Of a stretch of DNA of 64,000 bases, positions 1 through 7,338 are shown one piece after another. The stretch is from Mycolicibacterium phocaicum (GTDB taxonomy: Bacteria > Actinomycetota > Actinomycetes > Mycobacteriales > Mycobacteriaceae). Numbering within the stretch: position 1 is the stretch's first letter; each line of letters starts with the position of its first letter. The DNA is taken from positions 4,588,001 through 4,652,000 of the forward strand of contig NZ_AP022616.1 of NCBI RefSeq assembly GCF_010731115.1. The letters are read 5' to 3'. The notes beneath the pieces are model-generated. The model was not told where the DNA came from. It worked only from the letters and a program-made list of their open reading frames with translations, and searched no databases. The position numbers were made by a program, and so were the translations under genes.

Positions 1-36
1 CGCGAACCCGACGACCGCTACGTCACTGGAAGTCAT
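1..36 (-). CDS. ltp4: Start of a lipid-transfer protein/thiolase-like gene (Ltp4), cut by the window edge
   Basis: Only the first twelve codons are present, reading M-T-S-S-D-V-A-V-V-G-F-A on the minus strand. The VAVVGFA opening is typical of SCP-x/thiolase-like lipid-transfer proteins. A good ribosome binding site (AAGGAA) lies in the 14 bases between its ATG and the stop codon of the preceding DUF35-like gene, so the two form one operon. In M. tuberculosis the homologous neighbour of the DUF35-like gene Rv3521 is ltp4 (Rv3522), a steroid-catabolic thiolase/aldolase. The assignment rests on a short N-terminus plus gene order. Confidence 0.6.
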   Translation of the reverse strand, partial: MTSSDVAVVGFA

Positions 37-50
37 TGTTGCAGTTCCTT

Positions 51-1022
51 TTACAGGTGGTGCTTGTACGAGTCGTAGTCGGCGTCGGGTTCGCCGGACG
101 GTTTGAAGTGCGAGATGTTGTCGATGCCCAGGCCCCACTCCTCGCGGGGCTTCCACACCGCCTCGACCCGCATGCCCATCCGGACGTCGGCCGCGTCGAT
201 CTCGGTGACCAGGTGCAGGAACGGGATGTCGGCGCCGTCGAGCAGCACGTAGGCGGCCACATACGGCGGTTTGATGCGCTGGCCGGCGAACGGGATGTTG
301 ATGATCGCGAAGGTGGTGACGGTGCCGCGATCGACCAGCTCGACGAATTCGTCGAGTTCCAGGCCGGTGGCCGGGTCGGCCTCCTTCGGCGGGAACAGCA
401 CCGGGCCGGGCTTGCCGTCGCGGCCCACCTTGGTGCGGCCGCCGAGCAGCTTGCCCTCCTGCAGACCACGCAGGAAGGTGCTCTCGGGAAGTGAAGCGGT
501 GTGCTGGATTTCGATGGACGACGGCACGACCAGCATGGTCACCGGGTCGCGGTCATCAGCCGGCAACGGCTCGACAGCATCTTCGCCAGGCACGAAGTAG
601 GCGATGTCGGTGATGGCGCCGACGGGTTCGTCGACCCAGTGCGCACGGACACGGTCACCGGCCTTCAGTGAACCCTCAGGGGCGTCGACGGCGTGCAGCA
701 GCGGAGTGTCGGCGCCGTCGAGCTTGATCAGCGCCCAGGCGAACGGCTTCTGCAGGGGCTGGCCCTCCAGGGGCTCGGGCTGCCAGGTCCACGACACCAC
801 GGTGCCGACGCTGGAGACCGGAACCACCTCGGTCAGGGCCTCGTACGTGACAGGGTCATACTCGGCGGGAGGTACGTGTACCCGGCCGTCTGAACCGCGG
901 GTGCCGACGATGCGTCGGCCGCGCAGCGCGGTGAAGAACTGACTCAGGACCGGACCGACTGAACGGGTGTAGTCGAATGACAGTTTCAGCGGAGCCGAAA
1001 GGGGCGGCTCATGGCCTGCCAT
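51..1022 (-). CDS. DUF35/OB-fold protein, probable partner of Ltp4 (Rv3521 family)
   Basis: About 323 residues with two successive OB-fold halves, each of the form hydrophobic strand, LDGADxPxLHxV, then a GxRVxAxW strand (roughly residues 90-160 and 225-305). DUF35 proteins normally carry a four-cysteine zinc ribbon before the OB fold; none is visible in either half here. By analogy with ChsH2, whose DUF35 domain binds the aldolase Ltp2, the likely role is to bind and support the thiolase-like Ltp4 encoded immediately downstream in steroid side-chain breakdown; this is inference. The ATG at 1022 is preferred because the homologous N-termini begin near the PPLSAPL segment; a GTG at 1052 is an alternative. 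A KstR-type operator at 1062-1075 lies upstream. Confidence 0.75.
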   Translation of the reverse strand: MAGHEPPLSAPLKLSFDYTRSVGPVLSQFFTALRGRRIVGTRGSDGRVHVPPAEYDPVTYEALTEVVPVSSVGTVVSWTWQPEPLEGQPLQKPFAWALIKLDGADTPLLHAVDAPEGSLKAGDRVRAHWVDEPVGAITDIAYFVPGEDAVEPLPADDRDPVTMLVVPSSIEIQHTASLPESTFLRGLQEGKLLGGRTKVGRDGKPGPVLFPPKEADPATGLELDEFVELVDRGTVTTFAIINIPFAGQRIKPPYVAAYVLLDGADIPFLHLVTEIDAADVRMGMRVEAVWKPREEWGLGIDNISHFKPSGEPDADYDSYKHHL

Positions 1023-1061
1023 CTGGGCTGGGCTGCTTTGGCTAACGCTCACGGCATCGAG

Positions 1062-1075
1062 TAGAACAGGTTCTA
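1062..1075. promoter_or_regulatory. KstR-type operator between Rv3521-like and LLM oxidoreductase genes
   Basis: The sequence TAGAACAGGTTCTA is a complete match to the TnnAACnnGTTnnA pattern bound by the TetR-family sterol repressor KstR. It sits between two divergent steroid-cluster genes and can serve both. Confidence 0.85.
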
Positions 1076-1110
1076 ACAATCGTGGCAAGCACGTTCGGAA
1101 AGGCGGCCCC

Positions 1111-2142
1111 ATGAAACTCGGTTTGCAGCTCGGATACTGGGGCGCCAAGCCGCCCACCGATCACGCGACGCTCGTCGCCGCGGCGGAAGAAGCGGGGTTC
1201 GACACCGTCTTCACCGCGGAGGCCTGGGGCTCGGATGCCTACACCCCGCTGGCCTGGTGGGGCCGGGAAACCACGCGGATGCGCCTGGGTACGTCGGTCA
1301 TTCAGATGTCGGCCCGCACGCCCACGGCGTGCGCCATGGCAGCGCTGACGCTCGACCACCTGTCGGGTGGCCGCCACATCCTGGGTCTGGGTGTGTCGGG
1401 TCCGCAGGTCGTCGAGGGCTGGTACGGGCAGAAGTTCCCGAAGCCGCTGGCGCGCACCCGCGAGTACATCGACATCCTGCGCAAGGTCTGGGCCCGCGAA
1501 GCACCGGTCACCAGCGATGGCCCGCACTACCCCCTGCCGCTCTCGGGTGAGGGCACCACGGGTCTGGGCAAGCCGCTCAAGCCCATCACCCATCCGCTGC
1601 GTGCGGACATCCCGGTGATGCTGGGCGCCGAAGGCCCGAAGAACGTCGCGCTGGCCGCCGAGATCGCCGACGGGTGGTTGCCGATCTTCTACTCGCCGCG
1701 GATCTCCGGCATGTACAACGAATGGCTCGACGAGGGCTTCGCTCGCGCCGGCGCCCGCCGGACCCGCGAGACGTTCGAAATCTGTGCCACCGCGCAGATC
1801 ATCGTCACCGACGACCGGCCGATGGTCATGGAGATGATGAAGCCGCACCTGGCGCTCTACATGGGTGGCATGGGTTCGGAGGACACCAACTTCCACGCCG
1901 AGGTGTACCGCCGCATGGGCTACTCCGAGGTCGTCGACGACGTCACCAAGCTGTTCCGTAGCGACCGCAAGGACGAGGCGGCCAAGGTCATTCCCGACGA
2001 GCTGGTCGACGACTCCGCGATCGTCGGCGACCTCGACTACGTCAAGGAACAGATCAAGGCCTGGGAGGCCTCGGGCGTCACCATGATGGTCGTCGGCGCC
2101 AAGTCGGTTGAGCAGATCAACCAGCTGGCTGAATTGGTCTAG
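1111..2142 (+). CDS. LLM-class F420-dependent oxidoreductase (Rv3520c family)
   Basis: A 343-residue luciferase-like monooxygenase-fold protein. The MKLGLQLGYWG start, the GFDTVFTAEAW segment near residue 30, the TSVIQMSARTPT strand and the SGGRHILGLGVSGPQVVEGWYG block are typical of mycobacterial F420-dependent enzymes of this class, which transfer hydride from reduced deazaflavin F420. It is the orthologue by position of Rv3520c in the cholesterol region. The substrate is unknown; a role in sterol or sterol-CoA reduction is inferred from the shared KstR operator. The ATG follows GGAAAGGCGG, a usable ribosome binding site. Confidence 0.85.
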   Translation: MKLGLQLGYWGAKPPTDHATLVAAAEEAGFDTVFTAEAWGSDAYTPLAWWGRETTRMRLGTSVIQMSARTPTACAMAALTLDHLSGGRHILGLGVSGPQVVEGWYGQKFPKPLARTREYIDILRKVWAREAPVTSDGPHYPLPLSGEGTTGLGKPLKPITHPLRADIPVMLGAEGPKNVALAAEIADGWLPIFYSPRISGMYNEWLDEGFARAGARRTRETFEICATAQIIVTDDRPMVMEMMKPHLALYMGGMGSEDTNFHAEVYRRMGYSEVVDDVTKLFRSDRKDEAAKVIPDELVDDSAIVGDLDYVKEQIKAWEASGVTMMVVGAKSVEQINQLAELV

Positions 2143-2164
2143 TTTCCGCGAGCTGGGGGCACCT

Positions 2165-2230
2165 CCCGCTTGCGGGGGAATGCAAAACTGTCGTTTTAGG
2201 CATTCTGACATGCAGTTTTGCGTCTGTTCG
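2165..2230. repeat. Palindromic intergenic repeat, degenerate copy of the 10134-10195 element
   Basis: After the LLM gene stop there is a short CCCGC-TT-GCGGG hairpin (2165-2176) followed by GCAAAACTG (2182-2190) paired with CAGTTTTGC (2213-2221). The second pair shares GCAAAACTGT and CAGTTTTGCGTCTG with the larger hairpin after the nitronate monooxygenase-like gene. It may end transcription before the next KstR-controlled unit. Confidence 0.6.
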
Positions 2231-2264
2231 TGAAGTCGGCAGTAGACACTTATTGCGGAGTGTC

Positions 2265-2278
2265 TACAACGTGTTCTA
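2265..2278. promoter_or_regulatory. KstR-type operator and overlapping -10 box before the Rv3519-cyp142 unit
   Basis: TACAACGTGTTCTA fully matches the KstR pattern. Its last two bases begin a TAGATT -10 hexamer (2277-2282), and the GTG start at 2289 is six bases further on, so the transcript is probably leaderless and directly blocked by the repressor. Confidence 0.85.
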
Positions 2279-2288
2279 GATTCGTGCT

Positions 2289-3023
2289 GTGACAGACGCC
2301 ACCGGGGCCGCGCCCTCGCAGCACACCATCGCGGGCACCGTGCTGACCATGCCCGTGCGCGTCCGCAAGGCGACGCAGCACATGGCGATGTTCGCGGTCG
2401 ACGCCGATGCCGCACAACGCATGATCGATTACAGCGGCCTGCAGGTTTGCCGATTCCGCCCGCGTCGCGCGGTGGCTGTGCTGATGCTCATGCACTACGT
2501 CGACAGCGACCTCGGCGAGTACTACGAGTACGGCACCAACATCATGGTGAACCCGCCCGGCTCGACCGCCTCGGGTCTGCGCGCCCTGCAGTCCGCCGGC
2601 GCTTTCATCCACCACCTGCCCGTCGATCAGGCCTTCACGCTGGAGGCCGGCCGCAACATCTGGGGTTACCCGAAGGTGATGGCGGACTTTGCCATTCGGG
2701 ATGGGAAGAACTTCTCCTTCGACGTCACCATCGACGGCCGGTTCGCCGTCGGCATGGACTTCCGGCCCGGCGTCCCGGTACCCGCGCCGTCGAAACCCCA
2801 AGCGCCCCCGACCTATTCGCACCTCGACGGCGTAACCCGCGAGACCGTCGGCGTGATGAGGCCGTCCGGCGTGCGTTACCGGCCCAGGGGCGTGACGGTG
2901 CGCCTCGGTGACCACCCGTATGCCCAGGAATTGGCGGCTCTCGGATTGCCGAAGCGCGCCATGCTCTCGGGTTCCGCTGACAACGTAGACATGACCTTCG
3001 CCGATGCTCAGGAGATCAAGTGA
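2289..3023 (+). CDS. Acetoacetate decarboxylase-like protein (Rv3519 family)
   Basis: A 244-residue protein. The central block RNIWGYPKVMADF (about residues 125-137) resembles the region around the Schiff-base lysine of acetoacetate decarboxylases (GYPK), and the N-terminal strand pattern also fits that fold. It is the counterpart of Rv3519, located in the KstR regulon next to cyp142, but a decarboxylase activity has not been shown by anything in this sequence. Translation probably starts at the GTG at 2289 on a leaderless message. Its stop overlaps the start of cyp142 by four bases (GTGA), so the two are translationally coupled. Confidence 0.75.
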   Translation: MTDATGAAPSQHTIAGTVLTMPVRVRKATQHMAMFAVDADAAQRMIDYSGLQVCRFRPRRAVAVLMLMHYVDSDLGEYYEYGTNIMVNPPGSTASGLRALQSAGAFIHHLPVDQAFTLEAGRNIWGYPKVMADFAIRDGKNFSFDVTIDGRFAVGMDFRPGVPVPAPSKPQAPPTYSHLDGVTRETVGVMRPSGVRYRPRGVTVRLGDHPYAQELAALGLPKRAMLSGSADNVDMTFADAQEIK

Positions 3024-4225
3024 CCAGTGTTATCACCCGCCCCGACGTCGATCTGGCCGACGGCCGGTTCTATGCCGATCGGGCGGCCGCGCACGAGGCG
3101 TACCGCTGGATGCGGGCCAATGAGCCGGTGTTCCGGGACCGCAACGGCCAGGCTGCGGTGACCACCTACCAGTCGGTGCTCGACGCCGAGCGCAACGCCG
3201 AACTGTTCTCCAACGCCGGTGGTATCCGCCCCGACCAACCCGGCATGCCGTACATGATCGACATGGACGATCCGGCGCACCTGGTGCGGCGCAAGCTCGT
3301 CAACGCGGGCTTCACCCGCAAGCGCGTGATGGACAAGGTGCCGTCCATCGGGCGTCTGGTCGACGCGCTGATCGACAACGTCTGCGAGAAGGGTGAGGCC
3401 GACTTCGTCCGCGACCTGGCGGCCCCACTGCCCATGGCCGTCATCGGCGACATGCTCGGTGTCGTGCCGGAGGAGCGGGAGATGCTGCTCGACTGGTCGG
3501 ACGAGTTGGTGTCTGGCCTGTCGTCGCACCTGGATGAGTCGTCGATCCAGAAGCTGATGGAAACCTTTGCGGCATATACCGCTTTCACCATGGACGTCAT
3601 CAAGGATCGGCGGGCCAACCCCACCGACGACCTGTTCTCGGTGTTCATCAACTCCGAGGTCGAAGGTCAGCGGCTGAGCGATGACGAGATCGTCATGGAG
3701 ACGCTGCTGATCCTGATCGGCGGCGACGAGACCACGCGGCACACGCTGTCTGGCGGCACCGAGCAGCTGATGCGCAACCGCGATCAGTGGGACCGGCTCG
3801 TGGCCGACCCCTCGCTGATGCCGGGCGCGATCGAGGAGATGCTGCGCTGGACCTCGCCCATCAAGAACATGTGCCGCACCCTGACCGCGGACACCGTCTT
3901 CTACGGCACCGAGCTGAAGAAGGACGAGAAGGTCATGCTCATGTTCGAGTCGGCGAACTTCGACGGCGACCAGTTCGCGAACCCGGACGAATTCCACATC
4001 GACCGGAACCCCAACAGCCACTTGGCATTCGGCTTCGGCACCCACTTCTGTATGGGCAACCAGCTGGCCCGCCTGGAGCTGCGCCTGATGACCGAGCGGC
4101 TGCTGCAGCGCCTGCCCGACCTCCGCTTGGCCGACGGTGCGCAGATACCGCTGCGCGCCGCCAACTTCGTCAGCGGCCCCGAGTCCATGCCGGTGGTGTT
4201 CACCCCGACCGCTCGGGTGCTCTGA
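3020..4225 (+). CDS. cyp142: Cytochrome P450 CYP142, steroid C26-monooxygenase
   Basis: A 401-residue soluble bacterial P450. The I-helix oxygen-activation motif GGDETT lies near residues 234-239, the K-helix ExxR (EEMLR) near 272, and the heme-ligand loop FGFGTHFCMGN places the thiolate at Cys344. CYP142 enzymes hydroxylate and further oxidise C26 of cholesterol or cholestenone, producing the side-chain carboxylate that FadD19 activates. The gene starts with GTG overlapping the Rv3519-like stop. It converges on the sensor kinase gene with one base between the two stop codons, leaving no room for a separate terminator. Confidence 0.92.
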   Translation: MTSVITRPDVDLADGRFYADRAAAHEAYRWMRANEPVFRDRNGQAAVTTYQSVLDAERNAELFSNAGGIRPDQPGMPYMIDMDDPAHLVRRKLVNAGFTRKRVMDKVPSIGRLVDALIDNVCEKGEADFVRDLAAPLPMAVIGDMLGVVPEEREMLLDWSDELVSGLSSHLDESSIQKLMETFAAYTAFTMDVIKDRRANPTDDLFSVFINSEVEGQRLSDDEIVMETLLILIGGDETTRHTLSGGTEQLMRNRDQWDRLVADPSLMPGAIEEMLRWTSPIKNMCRTLTADTVFYGTELKKDEKVMLMFESANFDGDQFANPDEFHIDRNPNSHLAFGFGTHFCMGNQLARLELRLMTERLLQRLPDLRLADGAQIPLRAANFVSGPESMPVVFTPTARVL

Positions 4226-4226
4226 G

Positions 4227-5432
4227 CTAGCCGCTCACTGTCGCCGGCACTGTCATCGAGATGACGGTGCCGGGCGCACCGGTGACCGTGAATTCGCCGC
4301 CCGTGGCAAGCACTTTCGTGCAGATCGACGCGAATCCGATGTGACCGTCCTCGACGCTCTGCGCGAGCCGGTCCGGCGGGATGCCGACACCGTCGTCGGC
4401 GATGCGTAGTTCGGCCCGGCTTCCGTTGTGCGCCAGTCGGAATCGCAGGTTGTCGGCGTGCGCGTGTTTGATCGCGTTGGTCGAGAATTCGCGGGCCGCG
4501 CTGTAGAGCAGGTGGTCGGCGTCGGTGCGCAGGTCATCGGGCCAGTCGTCGGCGTCCAGATGAACCGTGATGCTGGTGCGTGCGGCGATGCCGTCGGCCA
4601 GCGCGGTGATCGCGGCCTTGAGGCCGGAGCGGGCCAGCACCTCGGGATGCAGTTCACGCACCACATCGCGCAGCAACCGGGAGGATTCCGCGAGCGCGAA
4701 GTCGACACGGTCCATGCCCTCGACCGACCCGTCACGGACGTCCTCCATGTCGTGCCGCGCCACCAGGACGTACTGCAACGCGCCGTCGTGCAGGCGCTCC
4801 GAGAGGGATTGGCGTTCGCGCTTCTCCAGGCTGATCACCTCTTCGAGCAGACGGGTCCGCTCCTGAGCCAGCCCGGCGATGGTCCGGGTCTTGGCTTGTT
4901 GCACCCATGACAGCGCGACCGAACCGGCGGCCAGGCCGAACACGATGGCGGTCCGCAACAGGATCGAGGCCCAGGGTTCGTGACCGTTGGCCTCGCGGTC
5001 GATCCAGTTCACGACGAAGAACGTGGCGACGGTGGGAATCGCGATCATGGCGCTGACGGCGGGATCGAGCTGAGCTGCCGCGATCAGCGGGATCAGGAAG
5101 AGCCCGTGCTGCATCACGTCCGACGTCCACGTCTCCGGGGAACTGAGCCCGCTGTCCACCGAAATGACCGCCACCACAGTCAGATCCGCGCACAGCATGA
5201 GCAGCGCCACGGCGCGCTGGGTGCGTCGATCGGAGTGGTCGGCCGAGCGTCGTCCCCACCAACCCCACGCCGCGACCATCGCGACGTAGCAGGCGAAGAT
5301 GCCCCAGTGCAGCCGCAGGTTCGCGTTCGGGGGCTCCAGCAGCAGGCCGAATCCGACGAACACCGCCAGCAGTGCCCGCAGGGCGAACTGCAGCAGCAGG
5401 CCACGCACCAGCGAGGTGTCGGTGGTTGGCAT
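4227..5432 (-). CDS. Membrane sensor histidine kinase without an adjacent response regulator
   Basis: A 401-residue sensor kinase of the HisKA_3 (DesK/NarX/LiaS) class. The N-terminal half carries about five hydrophobic segments, then a coiled linker and the dimerisation block RLHDGALQYVL with the phosphoacceptor His. The ATP-binding domain shows an N-box (REFSTNAIKHA) and a G1 box (IADDGVGIP). No receiver-domain gene is beside it, so its partner must be encoded elsewhere. The ATG at 5432 is chosen because GGGGGGA precedes it and the longer reading would run into the 5451-5505 palindrome. It sits between cyp142 and an epimerase inside the steroid cluster, where M. tuberculosis has an unrelated gene. 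Confidence 0.85.
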   Translation of the reverse strand: MPTTDTSLVRGLLLQFALRALLAVFVGFGLLLEPPNANLRLHWGIFACYVAMVAAWGWWGRRSADHSDRRTQRAVALLMLCADLTVVAVISVDSGLSSPETWTSDVMQHGLFLIPLIAAAQLDPAVSAMIAIPTVATFFVVNWIDREANGHEPWASILLRTAIVFGLAAGSVALSWVQQAKTRTIAGLAQERTRLLEEVISLEKRERQSLSERLHDGALQYVLVARHDMEDVRDGSVEGMDRVDFALAESSRLLRDVVRELHPEVLARSGLKAAITALADGIAARTSITVHLDADDWPDDLRTDADHLLYSAAREFSTNAIKHAHADNLRFRLAHNGSRAELRIADDGVGIPPDRLAQSVEDGHIGFASICTKVLATGGEFTVTGAPGTVISMTVPATVSG

Positions 5433-5450
5433 CTGAGTCCCCCCGGCTTT

Positions 5451-5505
5451 CGTGATTTGTGCACGATTTTCCGCGATGGCCGCGGAAAATCGTGCACGAA
5501 TCACG
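5451..5505. repeat. Long palindrome (family A), 25-bp arms, overlapping the epimerase stop codon
   Basis: Two 25-base arms (5451-5475 and 5481-5505) pair with a single mismatch around a 5-base loop (ATGGC); the core is GTGCACGATTTTCCGCG. The stop codon of the epimerase gene (5501-5503) lies inside the right arm. A second copy is at 48819-48871. It probably acts as a bidirectional terminator or transcript-end structure. Confidence 0.85.
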
Positions 5506-6469
5506 CAAAAGATTCGACGATCGACTCTCGGGGGTCGCGCCAGGTCAGGCTCAGGTCGGACAAGGTCAAGCTGTCGTCGGTGGGGACGGCGGCCGTCAGC
5601 AGCAGGGCGGCTTCGTAGCTCAGCCCCTCGGCCAGGGGCAGCCAGCGCCCGGCGGCATCCGACACCCGGCCCACGCCGCGAAACATGCCCGGCGACAGCG
5701 GAATCCGCCGGATCGGCCGGCCCAGCGCCGACTGCAGCGCGTCGACCATCTGATCGAACGTCAGCAGCACGCCGCCGCAGACATAGCGCTTCGGGCCGCG
5801 GCCGGGCCGCATCAGCGCCGTGTGTACCCGGGCCACGTCACCGACGTCGATCATCTGCATGCCGCCGCGCAGCCGCGGGGCGACGCGGTAGCGCACGATG
5901 GGGTCCCAACCACGTTGTGTCACACCGACTGCCGTGTGGAACGCCGGTCCGACGACCGACGACGGGTACGTCACGACGACGGGCGCGCCCTCGGCCTGCA
6001 GCCGGCGGGCGGCGTTGTCGGCGTAGGCCTTGGTGCGGGCATAGTCGCTACGGCCGGGCGCCGGGGGAGTGTCGGGCCCGATCACGCCGTCAGCCGGCGG
6101 GAACAGCGAGCTGTAGGACGACACCGAGACCACGGGGTCCAGCCCGAGCTCACATGCCCGCGTCAGCAGGGCCTCGGTGGCGTAGGCGTTGATGTCCCAC
6201 ATCAGCTGGGTGCGCCGGCCGTCGGTGCCGACGACGCCGGCCGCGTGCAGCGCGGCGTCGCAGCCGGTCAACAGCTCGGAAACCGTTGCGGGGTCGCGGA
6301 TGTCGCCGGTCAGCACCTCGAGCGGCCCCAGCTGGCCCAGCGCGTCGAGCGCGGCGGCGTCGCTGCCGCCGGGAACCACCAGCAGCCGGACCGTATGTCC
6401 GGCGGCCAGCAGGGCGCGGACGGTGTGGGCACCGACGTAGCCGGTGCCGCCCGTCACTGCGATGTGCAT
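5501..6469 (-). CDS. NAD-dependent epimerase/dehydratase-family SDR
   Basis: A 322-residue extended short-chain dehydrogenase. It begins [17 protein letters not shown], the TGxxGxxG nucleotide-binding motif, and has a catalytic-type YARTKAYAD (YxxxK) near residue 150 preceded by VSVSSYSSLF. This pattern fits NAD-dependent epimerases, dihydroflavonol-4-reductase-like enzymes and 3-beta-hydroxysteroid dehydrogenases. Its ATG overlaps the stop of echA19 by one base (TGATG), so it is in the echA19 operon and probably under the same KstR operator. A sterol-derived substrate is possible but unproven. Its stop lies in the 5451-5505 palindrome. Confidence 0.8.
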   Translation of the reverse strand: MHIAVTGGTGYVGAHTVRALLAAGHTVRLLVVPGGSDAAALDALGQLGPLEVLTGDIRDPATVSELLTGCDAALHAAGVVGTDGRRTQLMWDINAYATEALLTRACELGLDPVVSVSSYSSLFPPADGVIGPDTPPAPGRSDYARTKAYADNAARRLQAEGAPVVVTYPSSVVGPAFHTAVGVTQRGWDPIVRYRVAPRLRGGMQMIDVGDVARVHTALMRPGRGPKRYVCGGVLLTFDQMVDALQSALGRPIRRIPLSPGMFRGVGRVSDAAGRWLPLAEGLSYEAALLLTAAVPTDDSLTLSDLSLTWRDPRESIVESFA

Positions 6470-7278
6470 CAGCGCATCTTGAACTGCGGTGCGCGCTTCT
6501 CCTTGAAGGCCAGCGGGCCTTCCTTGGCGTCCTCGGACAGGAACACCGGGATGCCGTTGGCGGTGTCGGGCTTGAAGGCGTCGTTCTCGTGCATGCCCTC
6601 GGTCTCGCGGATGGTCTTGAGGATGGCCTGCACCGCCAGCGGACCGTTGTTGTTGATCACCTCGGCGATCTCGAGAGCCTTCTCCAGCGCGGTGCCGTCC
6701 GGAACCACGTGGCCGATCAGCCCGTAGTCCAAGGCCTGCTGCGCGGTGATGTGCCGGCCCGTCAGCAGCATGTCGCACGCGATGGTGTACGGAATCTGGC
6801 GCACCAGGCGCACCGCCGAACCGCCCATCGGGTACAGGCTCCACTTGGCCTCGGAGATGCCGAACTTGGCGCTCTCCCCGGCGACGCGGATGTCGGTGCC
6901 CTGCAGGATCTCGGTGCCGCCGGCGATGGCCGGGCCCTCGACTGCCGCGATCAGCGGCTTGGTCAGGCGGCGGCCCTTGAGCAGACCGTCGATGCGCGAC
7001 GGGTCGTAGCTGCCGTCCTTGAACGAGTCGCCCGGCGGCTTCTTGGCGGCGCCCTTGAGGTCCATACCGGCGCAGAAGTAGCCGCCCGCACCGGTCAGGA
7101 TGCAGGTGCGGATCTCCGGATCGCTGTCGACGCGGTCCCACGCCTCGACCATTATCGAGAGCATCTCGCCTGAGAGGGCGTTGCGGGCCTCGGGCCGGTT
7201 CAGGGTGACGATCAACGTGTGTCCGCGCTGCTCAATGAGGGCGTCGGCGGTTTTTTCGGGTGCGCTCACGGGTACCAA
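6469..7278 (-). CDS. echA19: Enoyl-CoA hydratase EchA19
   Basis: A 269-residue crotonase-fold protein. The N-terminal strand [15 protein letters not shown], the oxyanion-hole segment [14 protein letters not shown] (about residues 66-79) and the second oxyanion loop [13 protein letters not shown] (about residues 113-125) are visible. EchA19 hydrates the enoyl-CoA formed by acyl-CoA dehydrogenases in the eight-carbon sterol side chain. It is divergent from fadD19 across a shared KstR operator (7314-7327) and is the first gene of a unit continuing into the epimerase gene. Confidence 0.88.
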   Translation of the reverse strand: MVPVSAPEKTADALIEQRGHTLIVTLNRPEARNALSGEMLSIMVEAWDRVDSDPEIRTCILTGAGGYFCAGMDLKGAAKKPPGDSFKDGSYDPSRIDGLLKGRRLTKPLIAAVEGPAIAGGTEILQGTDIRVAGESAKFGISEAKWSLYPMGGSAVRLVRQIPYTIACDMLLTGRHITAQQALDYGLIGHVVPDGTALEKALEIAEVINNNGPLAVQAILKTIRETEGMHENDAFKPDTANGIPVFLSEDAKEGPLAFKEKRAPQFKMR

Positions 7279-7313
7279 CTTCCGGTCTCGAGATCGTTAG
7301 ACTTGTCACAAAA

Positions 7314-7327
7314 TGTAACACGTTCTA
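7314..7327. promoter_or_regulatory. KstR-type operator between echA19 and fadD19
   Basis: TGTAACACGTTCTA is a complete KstR match in the divergent spacer. Toward fadD19 a TAGTTT hexamer (7326-7331) starts on its last two bases and ends seven bases before the GTG start; toward echA19 a TACATT hexamer (7317-7312) overlaps its other end. Confidence 0.88.
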
Positions 7328-7338
7328 GTTTATGTAAC

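Noticed and set aside
7219..7338. N-terminal extension of FadD19 from an ATG at 7219
   Set aside because: It would cross the KstR operator and the divergent echA19 start; the family N-terminus begins at the GTG at 7339.
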